Source: Actinomadura parmotrematis | GTDB lineage: Bacteria > Actinomycetota > Actinomycetes > Streptosporangiales > Streptosporangiaceae | Length of the DNA stretch: 64,000 bases | Assembly (NCBI RefSeq): GCF_019458805.1 | Contig: NZ_JAIBOA010000011.1 | Coordinates: forward strand, 1 to 64,000 | Direction of reading: 5' to 3' | Shown: piece by piece, positions 26,956 to 34,347 of the stretch | Layout of the letters: every line of letters starts with the position of its first letter | Numbering within the stretch: position 1 is the stretch's first letter | Made by a program: the position numbers and the translations under genes | The notes under the pieces: generated by a model | What the model saw: only the letters and a program-made list of their open reading frames with translations | Databases searched by the model: none | Told to the model about the DNA's origin: nothing

Positions 26956-27694
26956 CGATCCAGGCGCGCGAGTCGAAGAGGACGCCGTCCTCGCCCAGGT
27001 GCGCGGCGAGCGTCGCGCGCAGGCGCCCGAGCGCGCGCTCGGCGTCGGCCGGGCCCATGCGCTCCAGCGCCTCGCGGGTGGAGACGAAGCCGCGCACCCA
27101 GGCCAGGGCGGCGTCCACGTCCGGCCCGTAGTAGACGGGTTCGCGGACATCGGCGAAGGCGGTGCCGGTGAAGCCCGCTCCCGCGAGGAGCCGCTCCACG
27201 GCCGCCGGGTCGGCGAGCGAGAACGGGTCGGGCCCGGTGCCCGGGGACGTCGCGAGGGCGCGGCGGACGGCGACGTCCCACGCGTTGGCCTCGGCTGCCT
27301 GCCACACCATCATCACCAGGCGTCCGCCCGGGCGGAGCGCCCGCCCGATGTTGGCGAACGCGGCGGCGGGGTCGGCGAAGAACATCGTGCCGAACCGGCT
27401 GACCGCGACATCGAAGTACGCGCCGGGGAACGGGTGGACCTGCGCGTCGGCGCACTCGAACGCGACGTTGGGGAGACCTTCGGCCAGGGCGCGGGCGCGC
27501 TCGACGGCGGCCGAGGCGACGTCGACGCCGAGCGCCTCGCCCGTCCCGGCGGCCCGCGCGGCGTCCCTGGTCGTCCGCCCGGCGCCGCACCCGACGTCGA
27601 GCACGCGGTCACCGGCCCGGACGCCCCAGGCGCGGCGCAGTGCCCGCCCGTGCCGTTCCAGCTCGGCGTCGTAACCGCTCGCGAGGTGCCGCAT
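26936..27694 (-). CDS. Class I SAM-dependent methyltransferase (UbiE/Methyltransf_11-like)
   Basis: A 252-residue protein with the methyltransferase motifs RVLDVGCGAGRTTRDAA, ALGVDVASAAVERARA, FECADAQVHPFPGAYFDVAVSRFGTMFF and LRPGGRLVMMVWQ. The N-terminus MRHLASGYDAELERHGRAL resembles small-molecule methyltransferases. AAGGA lies eight bases before the ATG at 27694. It is transcribed away from the NTF2-like gene at 27797, with about 100 bp of shared promoter region. The substrate is unknown. Confidence 0.85.
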   Translation of the reverse strand: MRHLASGYDAELERHGRALRRAWGVRAGDRVLDVGCGAGRTTRDAARAAGTGEALGVDVASAAVERARALAEGLPNVAFECADAQVHPFPGAYFDVAVSRFGTMFFADPAAAFANIGRALRPGGRLVMMVWQAAEANAWDVAVRRALATSPGTGPDPFSLADPAAVERLLAGAGFTGTAFADVREPVYYGPDVDAALAWVRGFVSTREALERMGPADAERALGRLRATLAAHLGEDGVLFDSRAWIVTARRP

Positions 27695-27796
27695 CCCGTT
27701 CCTTTCCGGTCGGCGCGATGAATCGCCGGGCGCTCGCCGGTATGTACCCGTGCGACCGTCCCCATCCCTCGGGGAGGCGCGGGAGGAGAAGAGACC

Positions 27797-28204
27797 ATGG
27801 CCGAGAACCGGCAGCACGACGTGGCCGCCATCAAGGACGTCCTGGCGGACCTCTACAAGGCGTGGGACGCCGGCGACGCCGACGCCTTCGTCAAGGACTA
27901 CACCGAGGACGCCACCTCGTTCACGCCCGGCGTCGCCCGCACGTCCCGCGAGGAGGTCCGGCGGGGCATGGCGGCGGGCTTCGCGTCCCGCCTCAAGGGC
28001 AGCACGACCGCCGACCGGCTGGTGAGCGTGAGGTTCCTCGGCCGGGACGCCGCGGTCGCGGTGAGCGAGACCGCCGTCCGGTTCGCGGGAGAGGCCGAGG
28101 TCCCCGCCGGGCGCGCGGTGAACGCGACCTGGGTGCTGGAGAAGCGCGACGGCGCCTGGCTGATCGCGGCGTACCACAACAGCCCGGCCGTCCTGCCGGG
28201 CTGA
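27797..28204 (+). CDS. SgcJ/EcaC-type NTF2-like protein
   Basis: A 135-residue SnoaL/NTF2-fold protein of the SgcJ/EcaC group. The pattern VLADLYKAWDAGDADAFVKDYTEDATSFTPG at the N-terminus and TWVLEKRDGAWLIAAYHNSP at the C-terminus is characteristic. These small cone-shaped proteins bind or isomerise small molecules, and members occur in enediyne and aromatic polyketide clusters, but many stand alone as here. GGGAGGAG precedes the ATG. It is followed 33 bases later by an ECF sigma factor that itself ends in an NTF2-like domain, so the two may be functionally linked. Confidence 0.85.
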   Translation: MAENRQHDVAAIKDVLADLYKAWDAGDADAFVKDYTEDATSFTPGVARTSREEVRRGMAAGFASRLKGSTTADRLVSVRFLGRDAAVAVSETAVRFAGEAEVPAGRAVNATWVLEKRDGAWLIAAYHNSPAVLPG

Positions 28205-28237
28205 CGTAGGATCGGCCGGCGGAGAGGACGTGGGCGC

Positions 28238-29176
28238 GTGACGGAGGTGGACGGGGACTTCGACCTCCGGGTCGAGCCGTTCCGGGCGGAGCTGCTGGCG
28301 TACTGCTACCGGATGCTCGGCTCGGCGCACGACGCCGAGGACCTCGTCCAGGAGACGTACCTGCGGGCGTGGCGGGCGCGCGAGCGGTACGACGCGTCGC
28401 GCGCCTCGCTGCGCACGTGGCTCTACCGGATCGCGACGAACGCGTGCCTGACCGCCCTGGAGGTCCGCGGCCGCCGGCCCCTGCCGTCGGGGCTGGCGGC
28501 CGCGTCGGACCCGCGCGGCCCGCTCGTCCGCGGCGAGGACGTCCCCTGGCTCCAGCCGCTGCCGGACGCGTGGCTGGACCCGGCCCGGACCGCGATCGAC
28601 CGCAGCAGCCTGCGGCTGGCGTTCGCCGCCGCCCTGCAGCACCTGTCGGCGCGCGAGCGCGGCGCCCTCATCCTGCGCGACGTGCTGGGCTTCTCCGCCG
28701 CCGAGGCGGCGGAGATCCTCGGCAGCACCACCGCGTCGGTCAACAGCGCCCTCCAGCGGGCGCGCGTCCGGGTGAAGGACGCCGGCACCGGGCGGGAACC
28801 GTCCGCGGCCGAGCAGCGCGCGTGGGTCGACCGCTACATGCGGGCCTTCGAGCGCGCCGACGTCGAGGGCCTCAAGCGGCTGCTCACCGAGGACGTCGTC
28901 ATGGAGATGCCGCCGATGCTCAACTGGTTCGCGGGCCGCGGCAACTACGGCGTGTTCATGGACTGGGTCTTCGCGGCGTCCGGAACGGACTGGCACCTGG
29001 AGCCCCTGGCGGCCAACGGCCAGCCCGGCTTCGCCGCCTACCGCCGCCGCGAGCTCCACACCGTGCAGCTCTTCACCGTCGCCGACGGCGGCATCACCCG
29101 CACCACGGTCTTCCAGGACCCCGACGTCTTCGCCCTGTTCGACCTCGCCCCCACCCTCGGCGGCCCCCGCCCGTGA
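28238..29176 (+). CDS. ECF RNA polymerase sigma factor with C-terminal SnoaL-like domain (SigX5/SigG-like)
   Basis: A 312-residue extracytoplasmic-function sigma factor. Region 2 spans about residues 10-80 (ELLAYCYRMLGSAHDAEDLVQETYLRAWRA) and region 4 about 135-190 (LSARERGALILRDVLGFSAAEAAEILGSTTASVNSALQRAR). The C-terminal 120 residues form an SnoaL/NTF2-like fold (VDRYMRAFERADVEGLKRLLTEDVVMEMPP). In this class the extra domain modulates activity in place of a separate anti-sigma factor, and none is adjacent. It begins with GTG and follows the SgcJ-like gene. Confidence 0.87.
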   Translation: MTEVDGDFDLRVEPFRAELLAYCYRMLGSAHDAEDLVQETYLRAWRARERYDASRASLRTWLYRIATNACLTALEVRGRRPLPSGLAAASDPRGPLVRGEDVPWLQPLPDAWLDPARTAIDRSSLRLAFAAALQHLSARERGALILRDVLGFSAAEAAEILGSTTASVNSALQRARVRVKDAGTGREPSAAEQRAWVDRYMRAFERADVEGLKRLLTEDVVMEMPPMLNWFAGRGNYGVFMDWVFAASGTDWHLEPLAANGQPGFAAYRRRELHTVQLFTVADGGITRTTVFQDPDVFALFDLAPTLGGPRP

Positions 29177-29248
29177 TCAGGAACGGGACGTCGGGTGCGT
29201 ACGATTCGGTCGGACCGTATCCACTCGCCATGAACGGGGCATCCGAGC

Positions 29249-30346
29249 ATGAACACGCCGCCATCGCCGCCCGGACCACGACGGGCCGACGGGCCGCCGG
29301 TCCTGATCGGCGCCCTCGCCCCGCTGACGCCGCCCGGCTGGGTCGGGGCGGGCCGGCACCTGCTCGCCGGCCTCGAACTGGCCCTCGACGAGGTCAACGG
29401 CGCCGGCGGGATCGGCGGAGCGCCGCTGGAGCTGCTGGTCCGGGACACCGCGGCCGATCCGCAGCGGGCCGTGGCGGCCGTGGACGAGCTGGCGCGCGCG
29501 GGCGTGCGGTGCCTGGTGGGGGAGTACCACAGCGTCGTCGCCCGTGCGGTCGCCGCCAGGGCCGACGCGCTCGGCCTGCCGTACCTCTGCTCGTCGGCCG
29601 TCCTCGACGCGCTCACCGAGCAGCCCACGGAACGGGTCGCCCGCCTGGCCCCGGCGCAGTCCCGGGGGTGGCGGATCTACGCGGACTTCCTGCTGGGCGC
29701 GGGCCACGACCGGATCGCCGTGGCGGTCGAGCCGAGCGTCTACTGGGCGTCCGGGACCCGCATCCTCCGGGACCACCTCGCCCCGCGCGGCGGCACCGTC
29801 GTCGAGCTCGACGCGCGTGCGCTCACCCCGGCGCAGATCTGCGACGCGCTCGCGGACGACGGGGCGACGGCCCTGCTGCTGCTGGTCGGCCATCCGGAAC
29901 CGGCCGTGCCGATCGTCCGGGCCGTCCGCCGCGACCTGCGCCTCACCGGGATCCTGATCGGCGCGCCGGCCGGCCAGCCGGAACTCGCCGAATGGGCGGC
30001 GCTGCTGGGCGACGACGGCGCGGCGGTCCCGTTCCTGCGCTACCTGCCCGAGCGGTTCGGCCCGCTGGGCGCGCGCGTCGACGCGGCCCTCCGCGAGCGG
30101 CTGGGCGAGGAGCCGTCCTTCGTCGCCTTCGAGGGCCACGACACGATCACCGTCCTCGCCGAGGCGCTGCGTACCGGGGCCGAGGACGGACTCTGGTCGC
30201 GCGTCGCCGTCGAGGGCACGCGCGGGCGCATCGCCTTCTCCCGCGTGCCGGGGATCGGCGTCCGGCAATGGGCGTGGCCGCCGATCCAGGTCGCCGATCG
30301 GGATCCGGCGGAACCCGCTCGCTTCCGGGTCCTGCACACCGGTTGA
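29249..30346 (+). CDS. Leu/Ile/Val-type ligand-binding protein without export signal
   Basis: A 365-residue protein with the periplasmic-binding-protein type I fold of branched-chain amino-acid transporters: PVLIGALAPLTPPG, AGLELALDEVNGAGGIGG, RDTAADPQRAVAAVDEL, FEGHDTITVLAEAL. No ABC permease or ATPase adjoins it. The N-terminus (MNTPPSPPGPRRADG) is hydrophilic, with no signal peptide or lipobox, so it should be cytoplasmic. A sensor role comparable to AmiC or the ANF-receptor family is therefore plausible. The gene starts 72 bases after one ECF sigma gene and ends 114 bases before another. Confidence 0.75.
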   Translation: MNTPPSPPGPRRADGPPVLIGALAPLTPPGWVGAGRHLLAGLELALDEVNGAGGIGGAPLELLVRDTAADPQRAVAAVDELARAGVRCLVGEYHSVVARAVAARADALGLPYLCSSAVLDALTEQPTERVARLAPAQSRGWRIYADFLLGAGHDRIAVAVEPSVYWASGTRILRDHLAPRGGTVVELDARALTPAQICDALADDGATALLLLVGHPEPAVPIVRAVRRDLRLTGILIGAPAGQPELAEWAALLGDDGAAVPFLRYLPERFGPLGARVDAALRERLGEEPSFVAFEGHDTITVLAEALRTGAEDGLWSRVAVEGTRGRIAFSRVPGIGVRQWAWPPIQVADRDPAEPARFRVLHTG

Positions 30347-30391
30347 GACGGCGGCCCGGCGGGACGGATCGGGGAGTTTCTTCCGTTTCCG

Positions 30392-30418
30392 TGTCACAGC
30401 CGGGCGGGCCGTCTTGTC
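30392..30418 (+). promoter_or_regulatory. Probable ECF41-type promoter upstream of sigJ
   Basis: TGTCACA at 30392-30398 is followed after 16 bases by TGTC at 30415-30418, close to the ECF41 promoter pattern TGTCACA ... CGTC. It lies 43 bases before the sigma gene, consistent with autoregulation. Confidence 0.45.
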
Positions 30419-30460
30419 TCAGGTGATGAAGGCGGACGCGACGCGGGGGAGCTGAGGATC

Positions 30461-31417
30461 ATGCCGGTGCGAGGCGGTCACGGGGAGCACGGCTCCGCCG
30501 GTTCCCGGGCCGAGGAGTTCGAGGACCTGCGGCCGCTGCTGTTCTCGATCGCCTACCGGATCCTCGGCAGCGTCGCGGAGGCCGAGGACGCCGTCCAGGA
30601 GACCTGGCTGCGCTACGACGCCGCCCGGGCCGTCCCCGGCTCGCCCCGGGCGTACCTGTCGGCCGCCGTCACCCGCGTCTCGATCAACGTGCTGCGGTCG
30701 GCGCGCGTCCGCCGCGAGGAGTACGTCGGGGACTGGTTCCCCGAGCCGCTGCTCGCCGACCCCTACGAGGACCCCGAGCGGGCGGCGGAGCTCGCCGACT
30801 CGGTCTCGATGGCGGCGCTCCTGCTGCTGGAGCGGCTCAGCCCCCTCGAACGGGCGGCGTTCGTGCTGCGGGAGGTGTTCGGGTTCGAGTTCGGCGAGAT
30901 CGCCTCGGCGGTCGGCCGGTCGGAGTCCGCGTGCCGCCAGCTCGTGGTGCGGGCCCGCCGCCACATGGGCGACGGGCGCCCGCGGTTCGAGGCCGACCGG
31001 CACGAGCGCGCGGAGCTCGCGACGCGGTTCTTCGCCGCCCTCGCCGGCGGCGACGTCGACGGGCTCCGCGAGCTGCTCGCCGCCGACGTCCGGCTGGTCG
31101 CCGACAGCGGCGGCAAGGCCCCGCAGTGGTCCGGGGGCTTCGCCGGCGCCGCCGGGGTGTCCGAGGTGCTCACCACCTTCCTGCCGCCGTTCGTCCGCAA
31201 CGGCGGCGCCATCGAGCCGCACCCGGTGAACGGCCAGCCGGGCGCGATCTTCCGCGCCCGCGACGGCAAGGTCGTCAACGTCTGGGCGCTCGACGTCCGG
31301 GACGGCCGGATCCAGACGATCCGCACGGTCACCAACCCCGACAAGCTCGGGCACATCGGACCGGTGGCGGACGCCTGGGCCGTCCTGAACGAAACGCTCC
31401 GCACCCTTCCCGAGTAA
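30461..31417 (+). CDS. sigJ: ECF41-family sigma factor (SigJ-like)
   Basis: A 318-residue ECF sigma factor of group 41. Region 2 reads LLFSIAYRILGSVAEAEDAVQETWLRY and region 4 LSPLERAAFVLREVFGFEFGEIASAVGRSESACRQL. The group's hallmark motifs are visible: WFPEPL between the regions, DSGGK, and NPDKL in the C-terminal SnoaL-like domain. That domain both supports and limits sigma activity, so no anti-sigma factor is required. The usual genomic partner is a carboxymuconolactone decarboxylase, oxidoreductase or epimerase gene. Here an FMN reductase gene follows 29 bases downstream and is likely the regulated partner. Confidence 0.88.
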   Translation: MPVRGGHGEHGSAGSRAEEFEDLRPLLFSIAYRILGSVAEAEDAVQETWLRYDAARAVPGSPRAYLSAAVTRVSINVLRSARVRREEYVGDWFPEPLLADPYEDPERAAELADSVSMAALLLLERLSPLERAAFVLREVFGFEFGEIASAVGRSESACRQLVVRARRHMGDGRPRFEADRHERAELATRFFAALAGGDVDGLRELLAADVRLVADSGGKAPQWSGGFAGAAGVSEVLTTFLPPFVRNGGAIEPHPVNGQPGAIFRARDGKVVNVWALDVRDGRIQTIRTVTNPDKLGHIGPVADAWAVLNETLRTLPE

Positions 31418-31446
31418 GAACACCCTGCACGACAGGAGATTTCGCC

Positions 31447-32031
31447 ATGCCCAGAATCGGCATCGTCATCGGCAGCACCCGCCCCGGCCGCAACGGCGAG
31501 CAGGTCGCCCGCTGGGTCCACGACACGGCCACCGACCACGCGTCCGGCGCCACGACCTTCGAGCTGATCGACCTGGCCGACCACGCGCTCCCGCTGCTGG
31601 ACGAGCCCGTCCCCGCCGCCCAGGCGCCGGGCGGCCACCCGCACACCCGCCGCTGGGCCGAGCGGATCGGCGCCTGCGACGCCTACATCTTCGTCACGCC
31701 CGAGTACAACACGGCCCCGCCCTCGTCCCTGACCAACGCCATCGACTACCTGCACGGCGAGTGGGCCTACAAGCCGGTCGCCTACGTCGGCTACGGCATC
31801 TACGGTGCCGTCATGGCCGTCCAGAAGCTCCGCGCGCAGGCGGGCGTCCTTCGCATGGCCGACATCGCCCCGCAGGTGGCCCTGACCCTGACCGAGGACT
31901 TCACCAACTACACGGACTTCCGCCCCCGCCCCCACCACACCCCGCAGCTCCACGCCCTCCTCGACGAACTCCTCACCTGGACGCAGGCCCTCGCCCCCCT
32001 CCGCACCCCCACCCCCGAGAAAGTGGCGTAA
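31447..32031 (+). CDS. NADPH-dependent FMN reductase-family flavoprotein
   Basis: A 194-residue flavodoxin-fold reductase: IGIVIGSTRPGRNGEQVARW is the FMN-phosphate loop, and TPEYNTAPPSSLTNAIDYL contains the flavin-stacking PEYN motif. The family reduces FMN, quinones or azo compounds with NAD(P)H as a dimer. ACAGGAG precedes the ATG. It follows sigJ closely and is probably co-transcribed with it, making it the candidate redox partner of the ECF41 regulator. Its last codons run into a spacer containing long palindromes. Confidence 0.87.
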   Translation: MPRIGIVIGSTRPGRNGEQVARWVHDTATDHASGATTFELIDLADHALPLLDEPVPAAQAPGGHPHTRRWAERIGACDAYIFVTPEYNTAPPSSLTNAIDYLHGEWAYKPVAYVGYGIYGAVMAVQKLRAQAGVLRMADIAPQVALTLTEDFTNYTDFRPRPHHTPQLHALLDELLTWTQALAPLRTPTPEKVA

Positions 32032-32085
32032 AGGCGGCCCCCCCGCCGTCCGTACTCCACGGATCTTCAAACCGCACCCGAACGG

Positions 32086-32147
32086 GTTGAGATGCGGCGT
32101 GTTGGGCTCGTCAGAGATCGAAAACGCCCAACACGCCGCATCTCAAC
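32086..32147. repeat. Long palindrome copy 1 (22-base arms)
   Basis: Arms 32086-32107 and 32126-32147 are perfect complements, beginning GTTGAGATGCGGCGTGTTGG and ending in its complement. The 18-base centre is a decayed version of the centre in copy 2. It lies between the convergent FMN reductase gene and the broken DUF397 gene and could act as a terminator. Confidence 0.85.
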
Positions 32148-32203
32148 TTCTGGCGACCGTCTGGTCACGACGCTGCGCGAACGCGCGAGCGCCCCCGGGA
32201 CGA

Positions 32204-32235
32204 TGGCCCCGTGGCCCCGTGGCCCCGTGGCCCCG
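32204..32235. repeat. Four tandem TGGCCCCG repeats
   Basis: Four exact head-to-tail copies of the 8-base unit TGGCCCCG, just beyond the 3' end of the broken DUF397 gene. Such repeats vary in number by slippage. No coding role is seen. Confidence 0.85.
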
Positions 32236-32244
32236 GGTCGTGGA

Positions 32245-32433
32245 TCAGTTGGCCTTGAGGGTGGTGAGGAGGGTGGCCAGGGTGGCGCGGGTGAGGGTGA
32301 GGTGGCCCGCGTCGGGCGCCTTGGAGTCGCGTAGTGCCACGATCCGCCCGAGGCCGGCGAGTTCGATGCAGTCGCCGCCTTGGAGGGTGCTGCGGGAGGA
32401 CTTGCGCCAGGTGGTCTTGCACTGCCGCCTTGG
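32245..32433 (-). pseudogene. DUF397 gene lacking a start codon
   Basis: The frame from 32433 down to TGA at 32245 encodes TTWRKSSRSTLQGGDCIELAG and ends in LTTLKAN, clearly homologous to the intact DUF397 protein at 32730. An in-frame TGA lies immediately upstream, and none of the codons before TTWRKSS is a start. A GTG is present one base out of frame (GTG-C-AAG-ACC-ACC-TGG), so one inserted C near the start would explain the loss. The product, if any, would have been about 58 residues. Confidence 0.7.
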
Positions 32434-32586
32434 TCACGCTCCGGACGCGGCCGGAGTTCTCGTGTCCTTCAGCAAAGCTCTTCTTAGGGGCGGGCGATAG
32501 GCGCGCCCTGGATTTGTAGCCGCCTTAATACGCGAGTGCCCCGAACCGATGGGTTCCGGGCACTCGGGCCGGTCGCCTTGACCGTC

Positions 32587-32692
32587 CATGACCACCCGGT
32601 CACTGCGGGTTGAGATGCGGCGTGTTGGCCGTTTTCGATCTCGAAAACGGCCAACACGCCGCATCTCAACTTTGGGCGACCGGGTGGTCATG
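32587..32692. repeat. Long palindrome copy 2 (30-base core arms plus 15-base outer arms)
   Basis: Core arms 32609-32638 and 32641-32670 are perfect complements around a 2-base centre, beginning with the same GTTGAGATGCGGCGTGTTGG as copy 1. Outer arms 32587-32601 and 32678-32692 (CATGACCACCCGGTC and its complement) are also perfect, separated from the core by 7-base unpaired segments. The 106-base element can form one very stable hairpin or a cruciform. It lies 38 bases beyond the stop of the intact DUF397 gene. Confidence 0.9.
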
Positions 32693-32729
32693 GGCGAGGG
32701 GGCGGCCGGTCATCGCCGGCCGGGCTTGA

Positions 32730-32921
32730 TCAGTTGGCCTTGAGGGTGGTGAAGAGGGTGGCGAGGGTGGCGCGGGTGAGGGCGAGGTGGCCTGCGCCGG
32801 GTGCCTTGGAGTCGCGTAGGCCGACGGTGCCAGGGCTGGCGGCCCTATAGCCGAGGTCGGCCAGTTCCACGCAGTCGCCGCCCTGTGCGTTGCTGTGTGA
32901 CGACTTCCGCCAATTGATCAC
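32730..32921 (-). CDS. DUF397 domain small regulatory protein
   Basis: A 63-residue DUF397 protein (INWRKSSHSNAQGGDCVELA, VGLRDSKAPGAGHL). This actinobacterial family includes AbaA ORFD-type proteins and is almost always encoded beside an XRE regulator of the DUF5753 type, in loci linked to development and antibiotic production in Streptomyces. The ATG overlaps the stop of the XRE gene by four bases, so the two form one unit. The sequence suggests a partner or modulator of that regulator. Its degraded paralogue lies 0.3 kb further on. Confidence 0.88.
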   Translation of the reverse strand: MINWRKSSHSNAQGGDCVELADLGYRAASPGTVGLRDSKAPGAGHLALTRATLATLFTTLKAN

Positions 32922-33727
32922 TTCATGTCCTCCATGGCCTGTTCGATCAGCCTTCGTGAGGCGTCATCTGGAAGGCTCTGGGCGCTGATCCTGTCCCAGC
33001 GGACGCCGAAATCACGAGCCTCGGCGCCGTTAAGGATCAGTCTGCCGCCGCCGTGGGCCTCCGTCCAGGCCACGTCGCATTCCTCCACGGAGAGGATCTT
33101 GAACGCGCCGTCCAGGCCGATCGTCGCTCCGGCGCTTCGCGGCAGAATGCGCACAATGGCGCTCTGTTCTTGGCTGAGTCCCAAAAGATGTGCGAGCTGT
33201 TCGCGCATGACATGACACCCACCTACGGGCCAAGTGATGACGTTCTCGGACAGAATGGCCATTACAAGAGGGCGTGGCGAGCGTTGCAGGATCGCTTGCC
33301 GGGCGAGGCGAGCGCTCACCTCCGCCTCGACGTCTTGGGCGCCTGCTGCCGTGAAAAGGGCTCGGGCGTAGGCGTCTGTCTGAAAGAGGCCAGGTATCAG
33401 TGACGCCTCGTAGGCTTTGATCACCGAGGCTCGGGTCTCGTATTCGACGTGCTCCTTGAACCAGTCCGGATCATGGCCGAGCTTGGCGTAAACGAGCAGT
33501 CGAAGGAAGTGGCCGCCGGTTGCGAAATGCCTGTCGAGTGCGGCGGCTTGTTTCTCGTCGATCCGCAGGGCTCCCGACTCCAGCCGGGAAACAGTGGAGC
33601 GGACGACGCCGATGATCCTCCCGAAAGTCTCGCCGCTCATGCGTGCCCGTGTGCGGTAAAAGCGCAGGTCGTGGGCGAGCCACGCCCACATGGAGGACAT
33701 CGGGTCAGGCGAGGGACGGCTGCTCAT
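32918..33727 (-). CDS. XRE-type helix-turn-helix regulator with DUF5753 domain (WhiJ-like)
   Basis: A 269-residue protein. Residues 10-75 form an XRE helix-turn-helix (WAWLAHDLRFYRTRARMSGETFGRIIGVVRSTVSRLESG). The rest is DUF5753 (YEASLIPGLFQTDAYARALF, SRLARQAILQR, ENVITWPVGGCHVMREQLAHLL). WhiJ-like proteins repress developmental genes in Streptomyces together with DUF397 partners. GAGGA lies seven bases before the ATG at 33727; later ATGs exist at residues 10 and 13. Codon use is noticeably less GC-rich than in the surrounding genes, which may reflect transfer. The divergent ATPase-fold gene completes the typical three-gene locus. Confidence 0.88.
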   Translation of the reverse strand: MSSRPSPDPMSSMWAWLAHDLRFYRTRARMSGETFGRIIGVVRSTVSRLESGALRIDEKQAAALDRHFATGGHFLRLLVYAKLGHDPDWFKEHVEYETRASVIKAYEASLIPGLFQTDAYARALFTAAGAQDVEAEVSARLARQAILQRSPRPLVMAILSENVITWPVGGCHVMREQLAHLLGLSQEQSAIVRILPRSAGATIGLDGAFKILSVEECDVAWTEAHGGGRLILNGAEARDFGVRWDRISAQSLPDDASRRLIEQAMEDMK

Positions 33728-33854
33728 GGATCGTCCTCTGGGGAGGCAAGTGTTTCTGTCTGTTGCGGTGGTTCCAGGGAACGGCGACATTGAGCCCGAG
33801 TCAACGGAAAGTGAGGTGTCCGTTACGGAGGCGACAGGGGTGAGGTGAGGCGTT

Positions 33855-34288
33855 GTGGCCAGGTCGGAGGGGAAGCCGGTGGTGCCGGTGGAGGGGGTGA
33901 CGTCGTTGGTGGTGCCGTCGGTGCCGGAGTCGATCAGGTCCGCGCGGGGGTCGTAGGCCGGTGGTTCGAGGCGAAGGGGTTCGATGACGACTCCGCCTAC
34001 GTCGCCGAGACCGTGGTGAGCGAGCTGGTGACCAACGCCTACAAGCACGCCGCCGGGGCGGGGGAGGGCATCGTGGTGCGGCTCTTCTCGTCGGAGGGCG
34101 GGCCGGTGGTGGAGGTGTGGGACCGGAGCGAGCAGCCGCCGGTCGTCCAGCCGCTCCGGCTGCACGGGACGAGCGGGCGCGGGCTGGCAATGGTGGAAAT
34201 GCTGGCCGAGGCGTGGGGGTACAACCCGCTCGCGTCGGGGGGCAAGGCCGTGTTCGCGGTGTTGCGGGCGGTGCGGGAGCCGGGGTGA
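33855..34288 (+). pseudogene. Frameshifted ATP-binding (HATPase, RsbW/AbaA-ORFA-like) regulator
   Basis: The 3' two-thirds encode an anti-sigma-type HATPase domain: YVAETVVSELVTNAYKHA (N-box), VVEVWDRSEQPPV and GTSGRGLAMVEMLAEAWG (G-boxes). The 5' part has proper codon bias only in a different frame, from GTG 33855 (MARSEGKPVVPVEGVTSL, then VPESIRSARG), which stops at 33954. The two parts would join perfectly if the G5 run at 33946-33950 were G6. The gene is therefore broken by a one-base deletion, unless this is slippage or a sequencing error. A continuous frame from 33845 exists but has non-coding codon use at its start. It is divergent from the XRE regulator. Confidence 0.7.
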
Positions 34289-34347
34289 GGGTGGGAAAGA
34301 GGGGAGGGCGGGCCGGAGGATTCCGGGCCGCCCTCCCAGAGCGTGCG

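Larger units (their letters stand above)
32032..32729. other. Duplicated palindrome/DUF397 spacer
   Basis: This 698-base region contains no intact gene. In order it holds palindrome copy 1 (32086), four TGGCCCCG repeats (32204), a broken DUF397 gene (32245), a unique stretch, and palindrome copy 2 (32587). The order palindrome then DUF397 is repeated once more with the intact DUF397 gene at 32730, indicating a tandem duplication. Confidence 0.7.

Noticed and set aside
33845-34288. Continuous ATPase frame starting at 33845 as an intact gene
   Set aside because: Its first 35 codons lack G/C third-position bias and homologous sequence, whereas the other frame has both, so a frameshift explains the data better.
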